NCBI GenBank assembly: GCA_027311945.1
Contig: DAICXZ010000008.1
Location: 123,972 to 187,971, forward strand
DNA: 64,000 nt
DNA from: Erythrobacter sp.
GTDB taxonomy: Bacteria > Pseudomonadota > Alphaproteobacteria > Sphingomonadales > Sphingomonadaceae
Reading direction: 5' to 3'
Positions 35,060 to 45,056 of the stretch are shown in pieces. How positions within the stretch are numbered: position 1 is the first letter of the stretch; every line of letters begins with the position of its first letter. Position numbers and translations under genes: made by a program. Under the pieces are notes generated by a model. It did not search any database. It was not told the DNA's origin and saw only the letters and a program-made list of their open reading frames with translations.

Positions 35060-36664
35060 ATGACCAAAGCCCGCCTCGAAGTCCGCGCCGCCGTTCCCGC
35101 CGACGTCCGCCGCATCGCCGCGCTCGCCAAGCGGGTCTATGAAGACTTCGTGCCCTATACGCAGGGCGAAATCCGCGGGCAGATCAACAATTACCCCGAG
35201 GGCTGCTTCGTCGCCGTGCTCGACGACAAGCTGGTCGGCTACTGCGCCACGATGCGCATCAGCGGCGAAAAGGCGCTACGCCCGCACACCTGGGACGAGA
35301 TCACCGGTAATGGCTACGGCAGCCGTCACGAGGCCACCGGCGAGTGGCTTTACGGCTACGAGATGTGCGTCGACCCCAAGGTGCGCGGCACACGGATCGG
35401 GCGGCGGCTTTATGAAGAGCGCCGGTTTCTGGCCGAGCAGCTCGAACTGAAGGGCATCGTTTTTGCCGGGCGGATGCCCAACCTGCAAAAGAGCTGGCGC
35501 CGGGTGGAGAGCGCCGAGGACTATCTTGAGAAGGTCGTCTCCGGAAAGATCCACGATCCGGTGCTGCGCTTCCAGCTCGCCAATGGGTTCGAACCGCTCG
35601 CTGTGCTGCCCGGCTACCTCCCCGAAGATCGCCGCAGCCGCGGCAATGCGGTGCAGATGGTCTGGCGCAACCCGTTCGTCGATCAGGAAGCAAGTGCGCA
35701 ACTCTCAGTGCCGCGCGGTATCGAGAACGTCCGCATCGCCACCTGCCAGCTTCAGGCGCGCGCGGTGAAGGATTTCGACGAATTCATCCGGCAGGTCCGC
35801 TATTTCGTCGATGTTGCAAGCGACTATGCGGCAGACTTCATTCTCTTTCCCGAGCTGTTCACACTCATGCTGCTAAGCGCCGAGGAAGAGGAACTGTCAC
35901 CACTCGAAAGCATCGAGTTGCTCTCACGCTACACCCCGCGCATTCGCGAGACGCTGTCGGAGATGGCGCTCAAGTTCAACATCAACATCATCGGCGGCTC
36001 GCACCCCACGCGGATGGACGATGGCGACATTCACAACATCGCCATTGTGTGCCTGCGCGATGGCTCGATCCACGAGCGCGAGAAGGTCCACCCCACCCCC
36101 AACGAAGCCTATTGGTGGAACATCAAGGGCGGCGATACCATCGACGTGATCCAGACCGACTGCGGCCCGATCGGCATCCAGATCTGCTATGACTGCGAGT
36201 TCCCCGAACTCTCGCGCCGCCTCGTCGATCAGGGTGCGCGGATCATCTTCGTGCCGTTCTGCACCGATAGCCGCCAAGGCTACATGCGCGTGCGCTATTG
36301 CGCCGCCGCCCGCGCGATCGAGAACCAGTGTTTCGTGGTGATGGCGGGCAACGTGGGCAACCTGCCCAATGTCGGCAATATGGACATCCAGTATGCCCAA
36401 AGCTGCATCCTCACGCCTTGCGACTTCCCCTTCGCGCGCGACGGCATCGCCGCCGAGGCGACCGAGAACGTCGAGACGCTGACAATCAGTGATGTGAACC
36501 TTGCCGATCTCTCATGGGCGCGCGCCGAGGGAACGGTGCGCAACCTCGCCGACCGGCGGCACGACCTCTACCGCATCGAGTGGAACGAGGACGGCGGCTC
36601 GGCGGGCGCGGGTGAGGTGCAAGGCCCGGCGCCGCGCCGCGGCCATGGGCCCGGCGGCGGCTGA
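35060..36664 (+). CDS. GNAT acetyltransferase fused to a carbon-nitrogen hydrolase
   Basis: A 534-residue two-domain protein. Residues about 5-200 are a GNAT fold with the acetyl-CoA loop VDPKVRGTRIGRRLYEE. Residues about 223-510 are a nitrilase-superfamily amidohydrolase with the catalytic triad E265 (LFPELF), K342 (REKVHP) and C376 (QICYDCEFPEL). This fusion is conserved in several bacterial phyla, but its substrate is unknown. The hydrolase half is similar to branch members that act on N-carbamoyl or small amide substrates. The extreme C terminus is Gly/Pro/Arg-rich and probably disordered. It converges on putP with a 9-base gap. Confidence 0.88.
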   Translation: MTKARLEVRAAVPADVRRIAALAKRVYEDFVPYTQGEIRGQINNYPEGCFVAVLDDKLVGYCATMRISGEKALRPHTWDEITGNGYGSRHEATGEWLYGYEMCVDPKVRGTRIGRRLYEERRFLAEQLELKGIVFAGRMPNLQKSWRRVESAEDYLEKVVSGKIHDPVLRFQLANGFEPLAVLPGYLPEDRRSRGNAVQMVWRNPFVDQEASAQLSVPRGIENVRIATCQLQARAVKDFDEFIRQVRYFVDVASDYAADFILFPELFTLMLLSAEEEELSPLESIELLSRYTPRIRETLSEMALKFNINIIGGSHPTRMDDGDIHNIAIVCLRDGSIHEREKVHPTPNEAYWWNIKGGDTIDVIQTDCGPIGIQICYDCEFPELSRRLVDQGARIIFVPFCTDSRQGYMRVRYCAAARAIENQCFVVMAGNVGNLPNVGNMDIQYAQSCILTPCDFPFARDGIAAEATENVETLTISDVNLADLSWARAEGTVRNLADRRHDLYRIEWNEDGGSAGAGEVQGPAPRRGHGPGGG

Positions 36665-36673
36665 TCGGGTCGA

Positions 36674-38134
36674 TCAGGCTACGGCAGCTGTCGCGTCTCT
36701 GGAGGTGGCCTTGCTCACCAGCCAGATCGCCAGCCATGCCGCGGCAAAGCCGGGGATGATCTCGTACACACCGGTCGCTTCGGCAGCGCCCGAGAATATC
36801 CATGCGATCACCACCAGCGTGCCCGTCACCAGACCGGCCAGAGCGCCTGCACCGGTCATCCCGCGCCAGATCAGCGACAGGATGATCAGAGGGCCGAAGG
36901 CAGCACCAAACCCGGCCCAGGCGTTCGACACGAGGCCAAGCACCTCGCTATCGGGATCGGCGGCAATGGCAATCGCCGCCACCGAGACCAGCAGCACGCA
37001 GACGCGCCCCACGTTGACCATCTCACGCTCGCTTGCCTCCTTACGCAGGAACAGGCGGTAGAAGTCCTCAGTCAGCGAGCTTGAGCTGACCAGCAGCTGC
37101 GAACTGATCGTGCTCATGATCGCAGCCAGCAGGGCCGCGAGCAGGAAGCCGGTGACGAAAGGGTGGAACAGCGTATTCGCCAGCAGCACGAAAATTGTTT
37201 CCGGGTCAGCCAGCTCGATGCCGGGGTTCAGCTCGACATGCGCGCGGCCGACCAGCCCCACGCCCAGCGCGCCGATCAACGCCACCAGCATCCAGCTCAT
37301 CCCGATGTTGCGCGCAGCTTTGATACCGCCATCACGCACCGCCATGAAGCGTACGATAATGTGGGGTTGTCCGAAATAGCCAAGCCCCCAAGCAACGGCA
37401 GAGATGAAGCCAATCGCCGACAGTCCGCCGAACCAGCTGAGGAAATTCGGATCGACGTTCCGCAGCGTTGTCGCGACCGTGCCTGCGCCATCGTCCAGCA
37501 GGACCACCAGCGGCATCATCACCAGCGCCACCACCATGATGCAACCCTGCACGAAATCGGTGAGGCTCACGGCGAGGAAGCCGCCCACCATGGTGTAGGC
37601 GAGCACCACGCCGGCTGTGAGCACCACGCCGGCCATATAGGGGCTCATGCCGAGCATCGGCTCATCGAGGAAGCTCGCCGCGAACAGCTTGCCGCCGCCG
37701 ACCAGCCCGGCCGCGCTGTAAACCGAGAAGAACAGCACCACGATCACCGCCGAAACCACGCGCAGCGCGGTCGCCTTGTCGGGGAAGCGGTTGGCGAGGA
37801 ATTGCGGGATCGTCAGCGAATTGCCGTAAGACACTGTCTGTTCGCGCAGGCGCGGTGCCACGATCAGCCAGTTGGCGAGCGCGCCGATAAACAGGCCGAT
37901 CCCGATCCACGCCTCGACCAGCCCGGACACATAAAGCGCGCCAGGCAGGCCAAGCAGCAACCAACCGGACATGTCAGACGCACCCGCCGACAGCGCCGCC
38001 ACGGCCGGAGGCAGATTACGGCCACCGAGCAGGTAGCCTTCGGAATCTTCGGTCGACTTGCGCCAGGCGTAAAGCCCGATGCCAAGCATGAGGACAAAAT
38101 ACAGGGCGAGCGAAATGAGGGTCGGCGTCTGCAT
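36674..38134 (-). CDS. putP: Sodium/proline symporter
   Basis: A 486-residue inner-membrane protein with about 13 hydrophobic segments, of the sodium:solute symporter family. GASDMSGWLLLGLPGALYVSG is the sodium and substrate region, and GYFGQPHIIVRFMA and AAIMSTISSQLLVSSSSLTEDFYR are hallmarks of PutP. It imports proline with sodium, for use as carbon, nitrogen or osmoprotectant. The ATG at 38134 is chosen; an ATG at 38146 would add four residues. Confidence 0.9.
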   Translation of the reverse strand: MQTPTLISLALYFVLMLGIGLYAWRKSTEDSEGYLLGGRNLPPAVAALSAGASDMSGWLLLGLPGALYVSGLVEAWIGIGLFIGALANWLIVAPRLREQTVSYGNSLTIPQFLANRFPDKATALRVVSAVIVVLFFSVYSAAGLVGGGKLFAASFLDEPMLGMSPYMAGVVLTAGVVLAYTMVGGFLAVSLTDFVQGCIMVVALVMMPLVVLLDDGAGTVATTLRNVDPNFLSWFGGLSAIGFISAVAWGLGYFGQPHIIVRFMAVRDGGIKAARNIGMSWMLVALIGALGVGLVGRAHVELNPGIELADPETIFVLLANTLFHPFVTGFLLAALLAAIMSTISSQLLVSSSSLTEDFYRLFLRKEASEREMVNVGRVCVLLVSVAAIAIAADPDSEVLGLVSNAWAGFGAAFGPLIILSLIWRGMTGAGALAGLVTGTLVVIAWIFSGAAEATGVYEIIPGFAAAWLAIWLVSKATSRDATAAVA

Positions 38135-38265
38135 AGCCCCTGACATACGGATGCTCGCCGTTTTGTCACCCTTCATAGCAAAATTCGTCAGGAAGCTGCG
38201 CGCTGTTGCGCATCGCGGCAATATTGTCGTTGTCCTGCCATGCACTTTTGTCGATAACTGGCGCT

Positions 38266-40038
38266 ATGCATGGATCAGCCCAACTTTCGCCAATGATGTC
38301 CGATGCGCTGGTGATCCTGGGGGCGGCGGGGATCGTGATCCCGCTCTTCGCGCGGTTTCGGATCACGCCGATTATCGGCTTCATCCTCGTAGGGCTGTTG
38401 GTCGGGCCATACGGCCTTGGCCGCATGGTGGATGACTACCCGTGGCTCTACCACATCACCATTTCCGAACCGGAGGGCCTCGAGCCCTTTGCTGAATTCG
38501 GCATCATCCTGCTGCTGTTCACCATCGGGCTGGAGCTGAGCTTCAAACGCCTGTGGCAGCTACGCAAGCTGGTGTTTGGCCTTGGCGCGCTCGAAATTGT
38601 CGTGATCGGGGCGCTGATTACCGCAATCCTCTATTACACCGGCCAATACTGGACCGGCGCGCTGGCGCTGGGCCTCGCCCTCGCCTTTTCCTCCACCGCG
38701 CTGGTGCTGCCGATTTCCGGCACCACCTCACCGGTGGGCCGCGCCGCGCTGTCGATGCTGCTGTTCGAAGACATCATGATCGTGCCGGTGATCTTCCTGC
38801 TCGGCGCGCTCGCCCCCTATGCCGAGGCCGACGGGATGGCGGGCCTGCTGTCAACAATCTGGCAGGGCCTGTTCGTGGTGCTCATCATGATGGTGGGCGG
38901 GCGCCTCGTGCTACCACGCCTGTTTGCCCAGGCCGCGCGTACCAAGAGCCCGGAAATCTTCCTCGCCGCTTCGCTGCTGGTTGTGATCGGGGCGAGCCTT
39001 GCCACCACCGCGGTGGGCCTGTCGCCCATCGTCGGCGCGCTGATCGCCGGCCTGCTGATCGCCGAGACCGAGTATCACAGCGAGGTCGAAGGGATCATGG
39101 AGCCGTTCAAGGGGCTGGCGCTCGGCGTGTTCCTGCTCACCGTGGGCATGGGTATCGACTTTACAATGGTGTGGGAGAACCTGGGCACCATCGCCCTGGC
39201 CGTGGTCGGCATCCTGCTGCTCAAGGCCGTGGTTACGGGGGTGTTGCTGCGGTTCATGGGCGCGCGGCGGAGCACCTCGGTCGAAACAGGCATTCTGATG
39301 GCGAGCCCCTCCGAAACCACGCTGATCGTGCTGACGGCCGCCACCAGTGCGGCGCTGGTGAGCCGCGAGGTCGGCCAGTTCTGGCAGACCGTCACCGCAA
39401 TCGGCCTCACCATCACGCCGCTGCTGGCGCTGCTTGGCAAGAACCTCGCAGGCCAGATGGACCCGGCTCCCACACTCGAGGAAGTCGACGAAAACCCGCG
39501 CGCGCCGCATGTGGTGATCGTCGGCCTCGGGCGCGTCGGGCGACTGGTGGCGCAGATGCTGGCACGGCACGAGAAGGCCTATATCGCCATCGATTCCAAT
39601 CCCGACCTCGTTCAGGATGCGCGGCGTGATGGCTATGTCGCGGTATATGGCAATGCGATGCGCGCCGACGTGCTCGAAAAGCTGGGAATAGACACCGCGC
39701 CCGCCGTGATCCTGACGATGGACGAACACGTGCTGGCGCAGCAACTGGTGCGCAAACTGCGCGAACAACATCCAGAGCTGCCGATTATCGCCCGCGCGCG
39801 CGATAGCGTGCACGCCGCCGAGCTGTATCGTAGCGGCGCAACCACCGCGGTGCCCGAGACGCTCGAAAGCTCGCTGCAGCTATCCGAGGCAGCGCTGGCC
39901 GACCTTGGCGTGCCAATCGGCCCGCTGATCGCCTCGATCCACGAAAAGCGCGACGAGATGCGCGAAAAGATCCAGCAAGGCGCCGATCTGGCCGAAAAGC
40001 CGAAGCTGCGAACCAGCACTGCCGAAGTCACGTCCTGA
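38266..40038 (+). CDS. Kef-type cation:proton antiporter with RCK domain
   Basis: A 590-residue CPA2 family antiporter. The N-terminal portion has about 12 membrane segments, with GLLVGPYGLG and the helix-break region ALGLALAFSSTALVLPI. The C-terminal cytosolic part is a TrkA-N/RCK domain (HVVIVGLGRVGRLVAQML, from about residue 410) that binds a nucleotide and gates transport, and the tail is charged. It probably exports potassium in exchange for protons under stress; a glutathione-gated KefB/KefC function is inferred. It is divergent from putP. Confidence 0.87.
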   Translation: MHGSAQLSPMMSDALVILGAAGIVIPLFARFRITPIIGFILVGLLVGPYGLGRMVDDYPWLYHITISEPEGLEPFAEFGIILLLFTIGLELSFKRLWQLRKLVFGLGALEIVVIGALITAILYYTGQYWTGALALGLALAFSSTALVLPISGTTSPVGRAALSMLLFEDIMIVPVIFLLGALAPYAEADGMAGLLSTIWQGLFVVLIMMVGGRLVLPRLFAQAARTKSPEIFLAASLLVVIGASLATTAVGLSPIVGALIAGLLIAETEYHSEVEGIMEPFKGLALGVFLLTVGMGIDFTMVWENLGTIALAVVGILLLKAVVTGVLLRFMGARRSTSVETGILMASPSETTLIVLTAATSAALVSREVGQFWQTVTAIGLTITPLLALLGKNLAGQMDPAPTLEEVDENPRAPHVVIVGLGRVGRLVAQMLARHEKAYIAIDSNPDLVQDARRDGYVAVYGNAMRADVLEKLGIDTAPAVILTMDEHVLAQQLVRKLREQHPELPIIARARDSVHAAELYRSGATTAVPETLESSLQLSEAALADLGVPIGPLIASIHEKRDEMREKIQQGADLAEKPKLRTSTAEVTS

Positions 40039-40059
40039 GGCGGCTTCGGCAGCCTGGGG

Positions 40060-42723
40060 CTAACCCGCGATCAGCGCCCGTACTGCGGCGATGGCCTCGT
40101 CAGCCTTGTCGCCGTCCGGCCCGCCGCCCTGTGCCATGTCGGGACGGCCACCGCCGCCCTTGCCGCCGAGCGCTTCCACGCCCGCGCGTACGATATCGAC
40201 GGCGCTGAAACGCTCCGTCAGATCGTCGGTGACGGCAGCGGCGAAGGCGGCCTTGCCCTCGTTCACAGCGCAGATAGCCGCGATCCCTGAACCCATCCGG
40301 CCCTTGGCCTCGTCAAGCAAGCCGCGCAGTTCCTTCGGGTTCATGCCGTGCAGCACCTGGCCCGAAAAGGCGACGCCGCCAATGTTCTCGTCCGCGGCCG
40401 GAGCCGCGCCGACACCGCCGCCCCCGCCAAGCGCCAGCTGCTTCTTCGCATCGGCCAGCTCGCGCTCGAGCCGCTTGCGCTCGTCAACCAGCGCTGCAAC
40501 CCGCTCTTCGACCTCGTCGGGCGAGGTGCGCAGCGTGGCGGCGACTGCCTTCAAGGCCTCTTCGCGACCCACGACCCACTGGCGCGCGGCCTCACCGGTC
40601 AGCGCCTCGATCCGGCGCACGCCCGAGGACACAGCGCTTTCCGACACGATGCGGAACAGCGCGATGTCGCCCGTGGCCCGCACGTGGGTGCCGCCGCACA
40701 GCTCGACCGAATAGGTCCGCCCCGAGCCGCCGAAATCGTCCTGCCCCATCGAGAGCACGCGCACTTCCTCGCCGTACTTCTCGCCAAACAGCGCCATGGC
40801 GCCAGCCTCGATTGCATCATCTGGGCTCATCAGCCGGGTGGTGACCTCGTTGTTGGCGCGGATCTGCGCGTTCACTTCAGCCTCGATCGCCGCGATGTCC
40901 TCGCCGGTCAGCGGCTTGGGATGCGAGAAGTCGAACCGCAGCCGGTCGGCCGCCACCAGCGAGCCCTTCTGCGTGACATGGTCGCCAAGCAGGTTTCTCA
41001 ACGCCGCGTGCACGAGGTGCGTGGCCGAATGGTTGGCCCGGATTGCATCGCGCCGCTCGATATCGACCGCGAGATGAACCGTGTCACCCACGCTGATCTG
41101 TCCGGCCTCGATGGTGCCCTGCATCGCATGCAAGCGCCCGAGCGGCTTGGAGGTGTCAGAGATGGTGACCTTGAGGCCATTGTCGCCAGTCACGACACCG
41201 GCATCGCCCGACTGCCCGCCGCTCTCGCCATAGAATGGGGTCTGGTTGGTGAGCAGGATCACCTCTTGCCCGGCATCGGCATGGCTGACTTCCTTGCCGT
41301 CAACCACCAGCGCGACCACCCGGCCCTCTCCCTTGTGGGCGGTGTAGCCGGTGAACTCAGTCGCACCTTCACGCTCGACCACGTCAAACCAGACCTCGCT
41401 GTCGGCAGAAGCACCCGAACCCTTCCACGCCGCGCGCGCCGCCGCCTTCTGCTGCGCCATGGCGGCATCGAAGCCTTCACGGTCAACGCCGATGCCGCGC
41501 GAACGCAGCGCGTCTTCGGTCAGATCGTAGGGGAAGCCATAGGTGTCGTAGAGCTTGAAGGCCGCCTCGCCCGGAAGGTCCGCACCCTCGCCGAGCGTGG
41601 CCACTTCGTCGTCAAGCAGGCGCAGACCCTTTTCGAGCGTCTGGCGGAAACGCGTTTCCTCGCGTTCGAGCACCTCGGTGATGAGCGGCTGCGCACGCGA
41701 CAGCTCGGGATAAGCCTGACCCATCTCGGTGACGAGCGCGGGCACGAGCCGGTGCATCAGCGGACGGTCGGCGCCAAGCAGGTGCGCGTGGCGCATGGCG
41801 CGACGCATGATGCGGCGCAGGACATAGCCGCGGCCCTCGTTCGAGGGCAGCACGCCATCGGCGATCAGGAAGCTGGTCGAGCGCAGATGATCGGCGATCA
41901 CGCGGTGACTGGCGATCTGCTCACCCTCGGCCTTGGCCTTCACAAGGTCTTCGCTCGCCTCGATCAGCGCGCGGAAAGTGTCCGTCTCGAACACATTGTG
42001 CACGCCCTGAAGCACGGTCGAAATGCGTTCGAGCCCCATGCCGGTGTCGATTGATGGACGCGGCAGGTCGCCCACGATGGCGTCGGCTTCCTGAATGTGC
42101 TGCATGAACACGAGGTTGCAGATCTCGACGAAACGGTCGCCATCCTCGTCGGGGGATCCGGGCGGGCCACCGGCGACCGAGGGGCCGTGATCCCAGAAGA
42201 TTTCCGAACACGGGCCGCAGGGGCCGTCCGAGCCCATGGCCCAGAAGTTATCCTTGGTGGCAATGCGGATGATGCGCTCGTCGGGCAGGCCTGCGATCTT
42301 GCGCCAGAGCTCGGCGGCCTGATCATCGGTGTGATAAACGGTGACCAGCAGCCGCTCGGGATCGAGACCCAGCTCGCGCGTGACCATCCCCCAGGCGAGC
42401 TCGATCGCGCGTTCCTTGAAGTAGTCGCCAAAGCTGAAATTGCCGAGCATCTCGAACAGCGTAAGATGGCGCGCGGTGTAACCGACATTGTCGAGATCAT
42501 TGTGCTTGCCCCCGGCACGCACGCACTTCTGGCTGCTCGTGGCGCGCGGCGCAGGCGGCGTCTCCAGCCCGGTGAAAACGTTCTTGAACGGCACCATGCC
42601 CGCGTTGACGAACATCAACGAGGGATCGTTGTAGGGAACCAGCGGTGCCGAAGGCACAACCGTGTGATCGTTGGCCGCGAAATAGTCGAGAAACGCGCGG
42701 CGAATGTCGTTGGTCGAATGCAT
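40060..42723 (-). CDS. alaS: Alanyl-tRNA synthetase
   Basis: An 887-residue class II synthetase, full length. Order of domains: catalytic core (class II motifs, with [13 protein letters not shown] and [17 protein letters not shown]), tRNA-recognition helices, editing domain with zinc-binding [14 protein letters not shown] and [11 protein letters not shown], and a Gly-rich C-Ala domain ([19 protein letters not shown]). It attaches alanine to tRNA-Ala and clears mischarged serine and glycine. It stands alone and ends 21 bases from the antiporter gene. Confidence 0.97.
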   Translation of the reverse strand: MHSTNDIRRAFLDYFAANDHTVVPSAPLVPYNDPSLMFVNAGMVPFKNVFTGLETPPAPRATSSQKCVRAGGKHNDLDNVGYTARHLTLFEMLGNFSFGDYFKERAIELAWGMVTRELGLDPERLLVTVYHTDDQAAELWRKIAGLPDERIIRIATKDNFWAMGSDGPCGPCSEIFWDHGPSVAGGPPGSPDEDGDRFVEICNLVFMQHIQEADAIVGDLPRPSIDTGMGLERISTVLQGVHNVFETDTFRALIEASEDLVKAKAEGEQIASHRVIADHLRSTSFLIADGVLPSNEGRGYVLRRIMRRAMRHAHLLGADRPLMHRLVPALVTEMGQAYPELSRAQPLITEVLEREETRFRQTLEKGLRLLDDEVATLGEGADLPGEAAFKLYDTYGFPYDLTEDALRSRGIGVDREGFDAAMAQQKAAARAAWKGSGASADSEVWFDVVEREGATEFTGYTAHKGEGRVVALVVDGKEVSHADAGQEVILLTNQTPFYGESGGQSGDAGVVTGDNGLKVTISDTSKPLGRLHAMQGTIEAGQISVGDTVHLAVDIERRDAIRANHSATHLVHAALRNLLGDHVTQKGSLVAADRLRFDFSHPKPLTGEDIAAIEAEVNAQIRANNEVTTRLMSPDDAIEAGAMALFGEKYGEEVRVLSMGQDDFGGSGRTYSVELCGGTHVRATGDIALFRIVSESAVSSGVRRIEALTGEAARQWVVGREEALKAVAATLRTSPDEVEERVAALVDERKRLERELADAKKQLALGGGGGVGAAPAADENIGGVAFSGQVLHGMNPKELRGLLDEAKGRMGSGIAAICAVNEGKAAFAAAVTDDLTERFSAVDIVRAGVEALGGKGGGGRPDMAQGGGPDGDKADEAIAAVRALIAG

Positions 42724-42823
42724 CGCGCCGAATTAGGGCCTGTTCGCCTGCACGACAAGCATGTTACGCACAGAATGGACAGGCTCTTTTGCGTGCTGTG
42801 CTCCTGCTCCCGCCTCCAGCGCG

Positions 42824-43708
42824 CTACTTGCGTTTCGCCGTGACCACCCAGGCAGCCGCCGGCAGCGACACGATGCCCTCCCGACAGTTGCGCTCCGACA
42901 GAGCATCGAGTTTGGCAAGAAACGCCTCGCGCTCGTCGTCATCGAGTTGCTCAAGGCCCCGGGAAGCCGGGCCGATGGTGCAGTAATAGTCGCGTGCATC
43001 GGCCACTGGATCTTCGCCAGCGCCGACGATCATCGGGAAATCGACCGGCGAGAAGGTTATGTCGGTCCAGCCGGCAGCGGACAGAATCTGCTCGACATAG
43101 GACGCATCGGAGAAGGCAAAGGGGCCAGGCGCACGCGGCTCAGGCGATGGCGTCGGCGGTGGCAACAGCCGGACGACTTCGGACATGAACGGATTGAGCG
43201 ACGGGGCGCGAAAGCACGAGAATAGCAGCCTGGCCCCAGGCGCAGCTACCGAGGCAAGGTTGGAGAAGGCGGCAACCGGATCATCGAAAAACATCACGCC
43301 GTGCCGCGACACCAACTGATCGGGGACGAAAGGATCGTCTGGCCTCCAGCTCGAAGCATCGCTGCAGGCGAAAGCAACGTTGGTGAACCGCTCGCCGCGG
43401 GCCTGCGCCGCATCGACGAGCTGCGGAGAAATGTCGATACCGCGCACGTGAACCCCGGGACGGTTGCGCGCGATGGCCAGCGATAATTCGCCCGCACCGC
43501 AACCGACATCAAGAACCTCGCGGAATTCCAGCCCGCGCAGGCGGGTAAGCAGGTCTTCGGTGAGAATGCCGAAGCTGCGGTCGGTCCGGCGCCAGTTTTC
43601 CGCCCAGCTGGCGCCCTGGCTGCCCTGCCATGCAATCTTGTCCAAAATGCCCTGCCCCTGCTTGGTAACCGAAATTCTCAGCCTCGTTGCAAGGCCAGAT
43701 CGGTTCAT
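42824..43708 (-). CDS. Class I SAM-dependent methyltransferase
   Basis: A protein of about 294 residues with SAM motif I VLDVGCGAGELSLAIAR, acidic motif VRGIDISPQLVDAA and the motif IV stretch VSRHGVMFFDDP. This is a methyltransferase domain 25/31 type; the substrate cannot be inferred. The ATG at 43708 is chosen, with a GTG at 43720 as alternative; neither has a clear ribosome site. It is downstream of recA in the same direction, separated by 142 bases. Confidence 0.78.
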   Translation of the reverse strand: MNRSGLATRLRISVTKQGQGILDKIAWQGSQGASWAENWRRTDRSFGILTEDLLTRLRGLEFREVLDVGCGAGELSLAIARNRPGVHVRGIDISPQLVDAAQARGERFTNVAFACSDASSWRPDDPFVPDQLVSRHGVMFFDDPVAAFSNLASVAAPGARLLFSCFRAPSLNPFMSEVVRLLPPPTPSPEPRAPGPFAFSDASYVEQILSAAGWTDITFSPVDFPMIVGAGEDPVADARDYYCTIGPASRGLEQLDDDEREAFLAKLDALSERNCREGIVSLPAAAWVVTAKRK

Positions 43709-43850
43709 GCACCGAAACACGAGGGACGCTCAAGTGCGGGACAGTGCGAATGCGAGGAAGCCGGCGCTCGGACACTGCAAAAAGTGCCAAGGCGCCGGCT
43801 CCGGTTCGCAAGGGGGGCTGCCATCATCGCTGCCCGGCCCTTCTTGAGGA

Positions 43851-44918
43851 TCAGTCGTCGGAGTCCGCGTCCGGCCCCGTCATCATCTCCTCGGCGACCG
43901 CATCGGTCTGGCTGCGAATCGCAGCTTCGATCCGGTCGGAAATCTCGGGATTTTCTTTCAGGTAAGTCTTCGCGTTTTCGCGGCCCTGGCCGATGCGGAT
44001 GCTATCGTAGCTGAACCACGAGCCCGCCTTCTCGACCACACCTGCCTTCACGCCCAGGTCGAGGATCTCGCCGATCTTCGAAATGCCTTCGCCATACATG
44101 ATGTCGAACTCGACCTGTTTGAACGGCGGGGCGACCTTGTTCTTCACCACTTTCACGCGTGTGGAGTTGCCGGTAACCTCGTCACGGTCTTTAATTGCCC
44201 CGGTGCGGCGGATGTCTAGGCGGACAGAAGCATAGAATTTCAATGCGTTACCGCCGGTCGTCGTTTCCGGGTTGCCGTACATCACGCCGATCTTCATGCG
44301 CAGCTGGTTGATGAAGATCACCATGCATTTGGAGCGGTTGATCGAACCTGTCAGCTTGCGCAGGCTCTGGCTCATCAGGCGGGCCTGCAGGCCGACGTGG
44401 CTGTCGCCCATCTCGCCCTCGATCTCGGCGCGCGGCACCAGCGCGGCCACCGAATCGACCACCAGCACATCAATCGCATTCGAGCGCACCAGCGTATCCA
44501 CGATCTCCAGCGCCTGCTCGCCGGTGTCTGGCTGCGATACGATCAGCTCGTCGATATCGACGCCGAGCTTCTTGGCATAGACGGGATCGAGCGCATGTTC
44601 GGCATCGACGAAGGCCGCCGTGCCGCCCCCTTTCTGCGCCTCGGCGATTACGTGCAGCGCGAGCGTCGTCTTACCCGAGCTTTCCGGGCCATAGACCTCG
44701 ATCACGCGGCCCTTGGGCAGGCCGCCCACGCCCAGCGCAATATCGAGGCCGAGCGAGCCGGTGGAAATCGCTTCCACCTGCATGGTTTCCTTCTGGCCCA
44801 GCTTCATGGCAGAGCCTTTACCAAAGGCGCGATCTATCTGTGCGAGAGCGGCGTCCAGCGCCTTCTGACGGTCCACGGTTTTGCGATCCTCTTCAACCAG
44901 CTTCAATTGGGTAGCCAT
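43851..44918 (-). CDS. recA: Recombinase RecA
   Basis: A 355-residue recombinase. Walker A GPESSGKT is at residues 77-84, followed by [20 protein letters not shown] Walker B ([12 protein letters not shown]), and [29 protein letters not shown] (the DNA-binding L2 region). The C-terminal tail is acidic (GPDADSDD), as usual. It forms filaments on single-stranded DNA for homologous repair and triggers LexA self-cleavage. A match to the alphaproteobacterial SOS box lies about 75 bases upstream. Confidence 0.98.
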   Translation of the reverse strand: MATQLKLVEEDRKTVDRQKALDAALAQIDRAFGKGSAMKLGQKETMQVEAISTGSLGLDIALGVGGLPKGRVIEVYGPESSGKTTLALHVIAEAQKGGGTAAFVDAEHALDPVYAKKLGVDIDELIVSQPDTGEQALEIVDTLVRSNAIDVLVVDSVAALVPRAEIEGEMGDSHVGLQARLMSQSLRKLTGSINRSKCMVIFINQLRMKIGVMYGNPETTTGGNALKFYASVRLDIRRTGAIKDRDEVTGNSTRVKVVKNKVAPPFKQVEFDIMYGEGISKIGEILDLGVKAGVVEKAGSWFSYDSIRIGQGRENAKTYLKENPEISDRIEAAIRSQTDAVAEEMMTGPDADSDD

Positions 44919-44993
44919 GACACGGTCTCCGCTCTGTCGCTAGGGCCTCATGCCCTTCGTCCACGAGACCGGTGTACGCACTTTGTTCCATGA

Positions 44994-45008
44994 GAACAAG
45001 AGTGGAAC
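44994..45008 (-). promoter_or_regulatory. LexA SOS box upstream of recA
   Basis: On the minus strand the sequence reads GTTCCACTCTTGTTC, an exact match to the alphaproteobacterial LexA consensus GTTC-N7-GTTC. It lies 76 to 90 bases before the recA ATG, a position suited to repression of its promoter. Confidence 0.85.
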
Positions 45009-45056
45009 ATAAAATTTCCTACATTTTTCCTGTCCGCCCCCCCGCAAAACGCAGGA

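Noticed and set aside
40348..42054. A 568-codon plus-strand open frame across alaS
   Set aside because: It is a shadow of alaS, whose catalytic and editing motifs are complete on the other strand.
43750..43803. Inverted GC-rich arms (AGCCGGCG/CGCCGGCT) after recA, considered as a terminator
   Set aside because: The stem is short with a long loop and no T tract on the minus strand.
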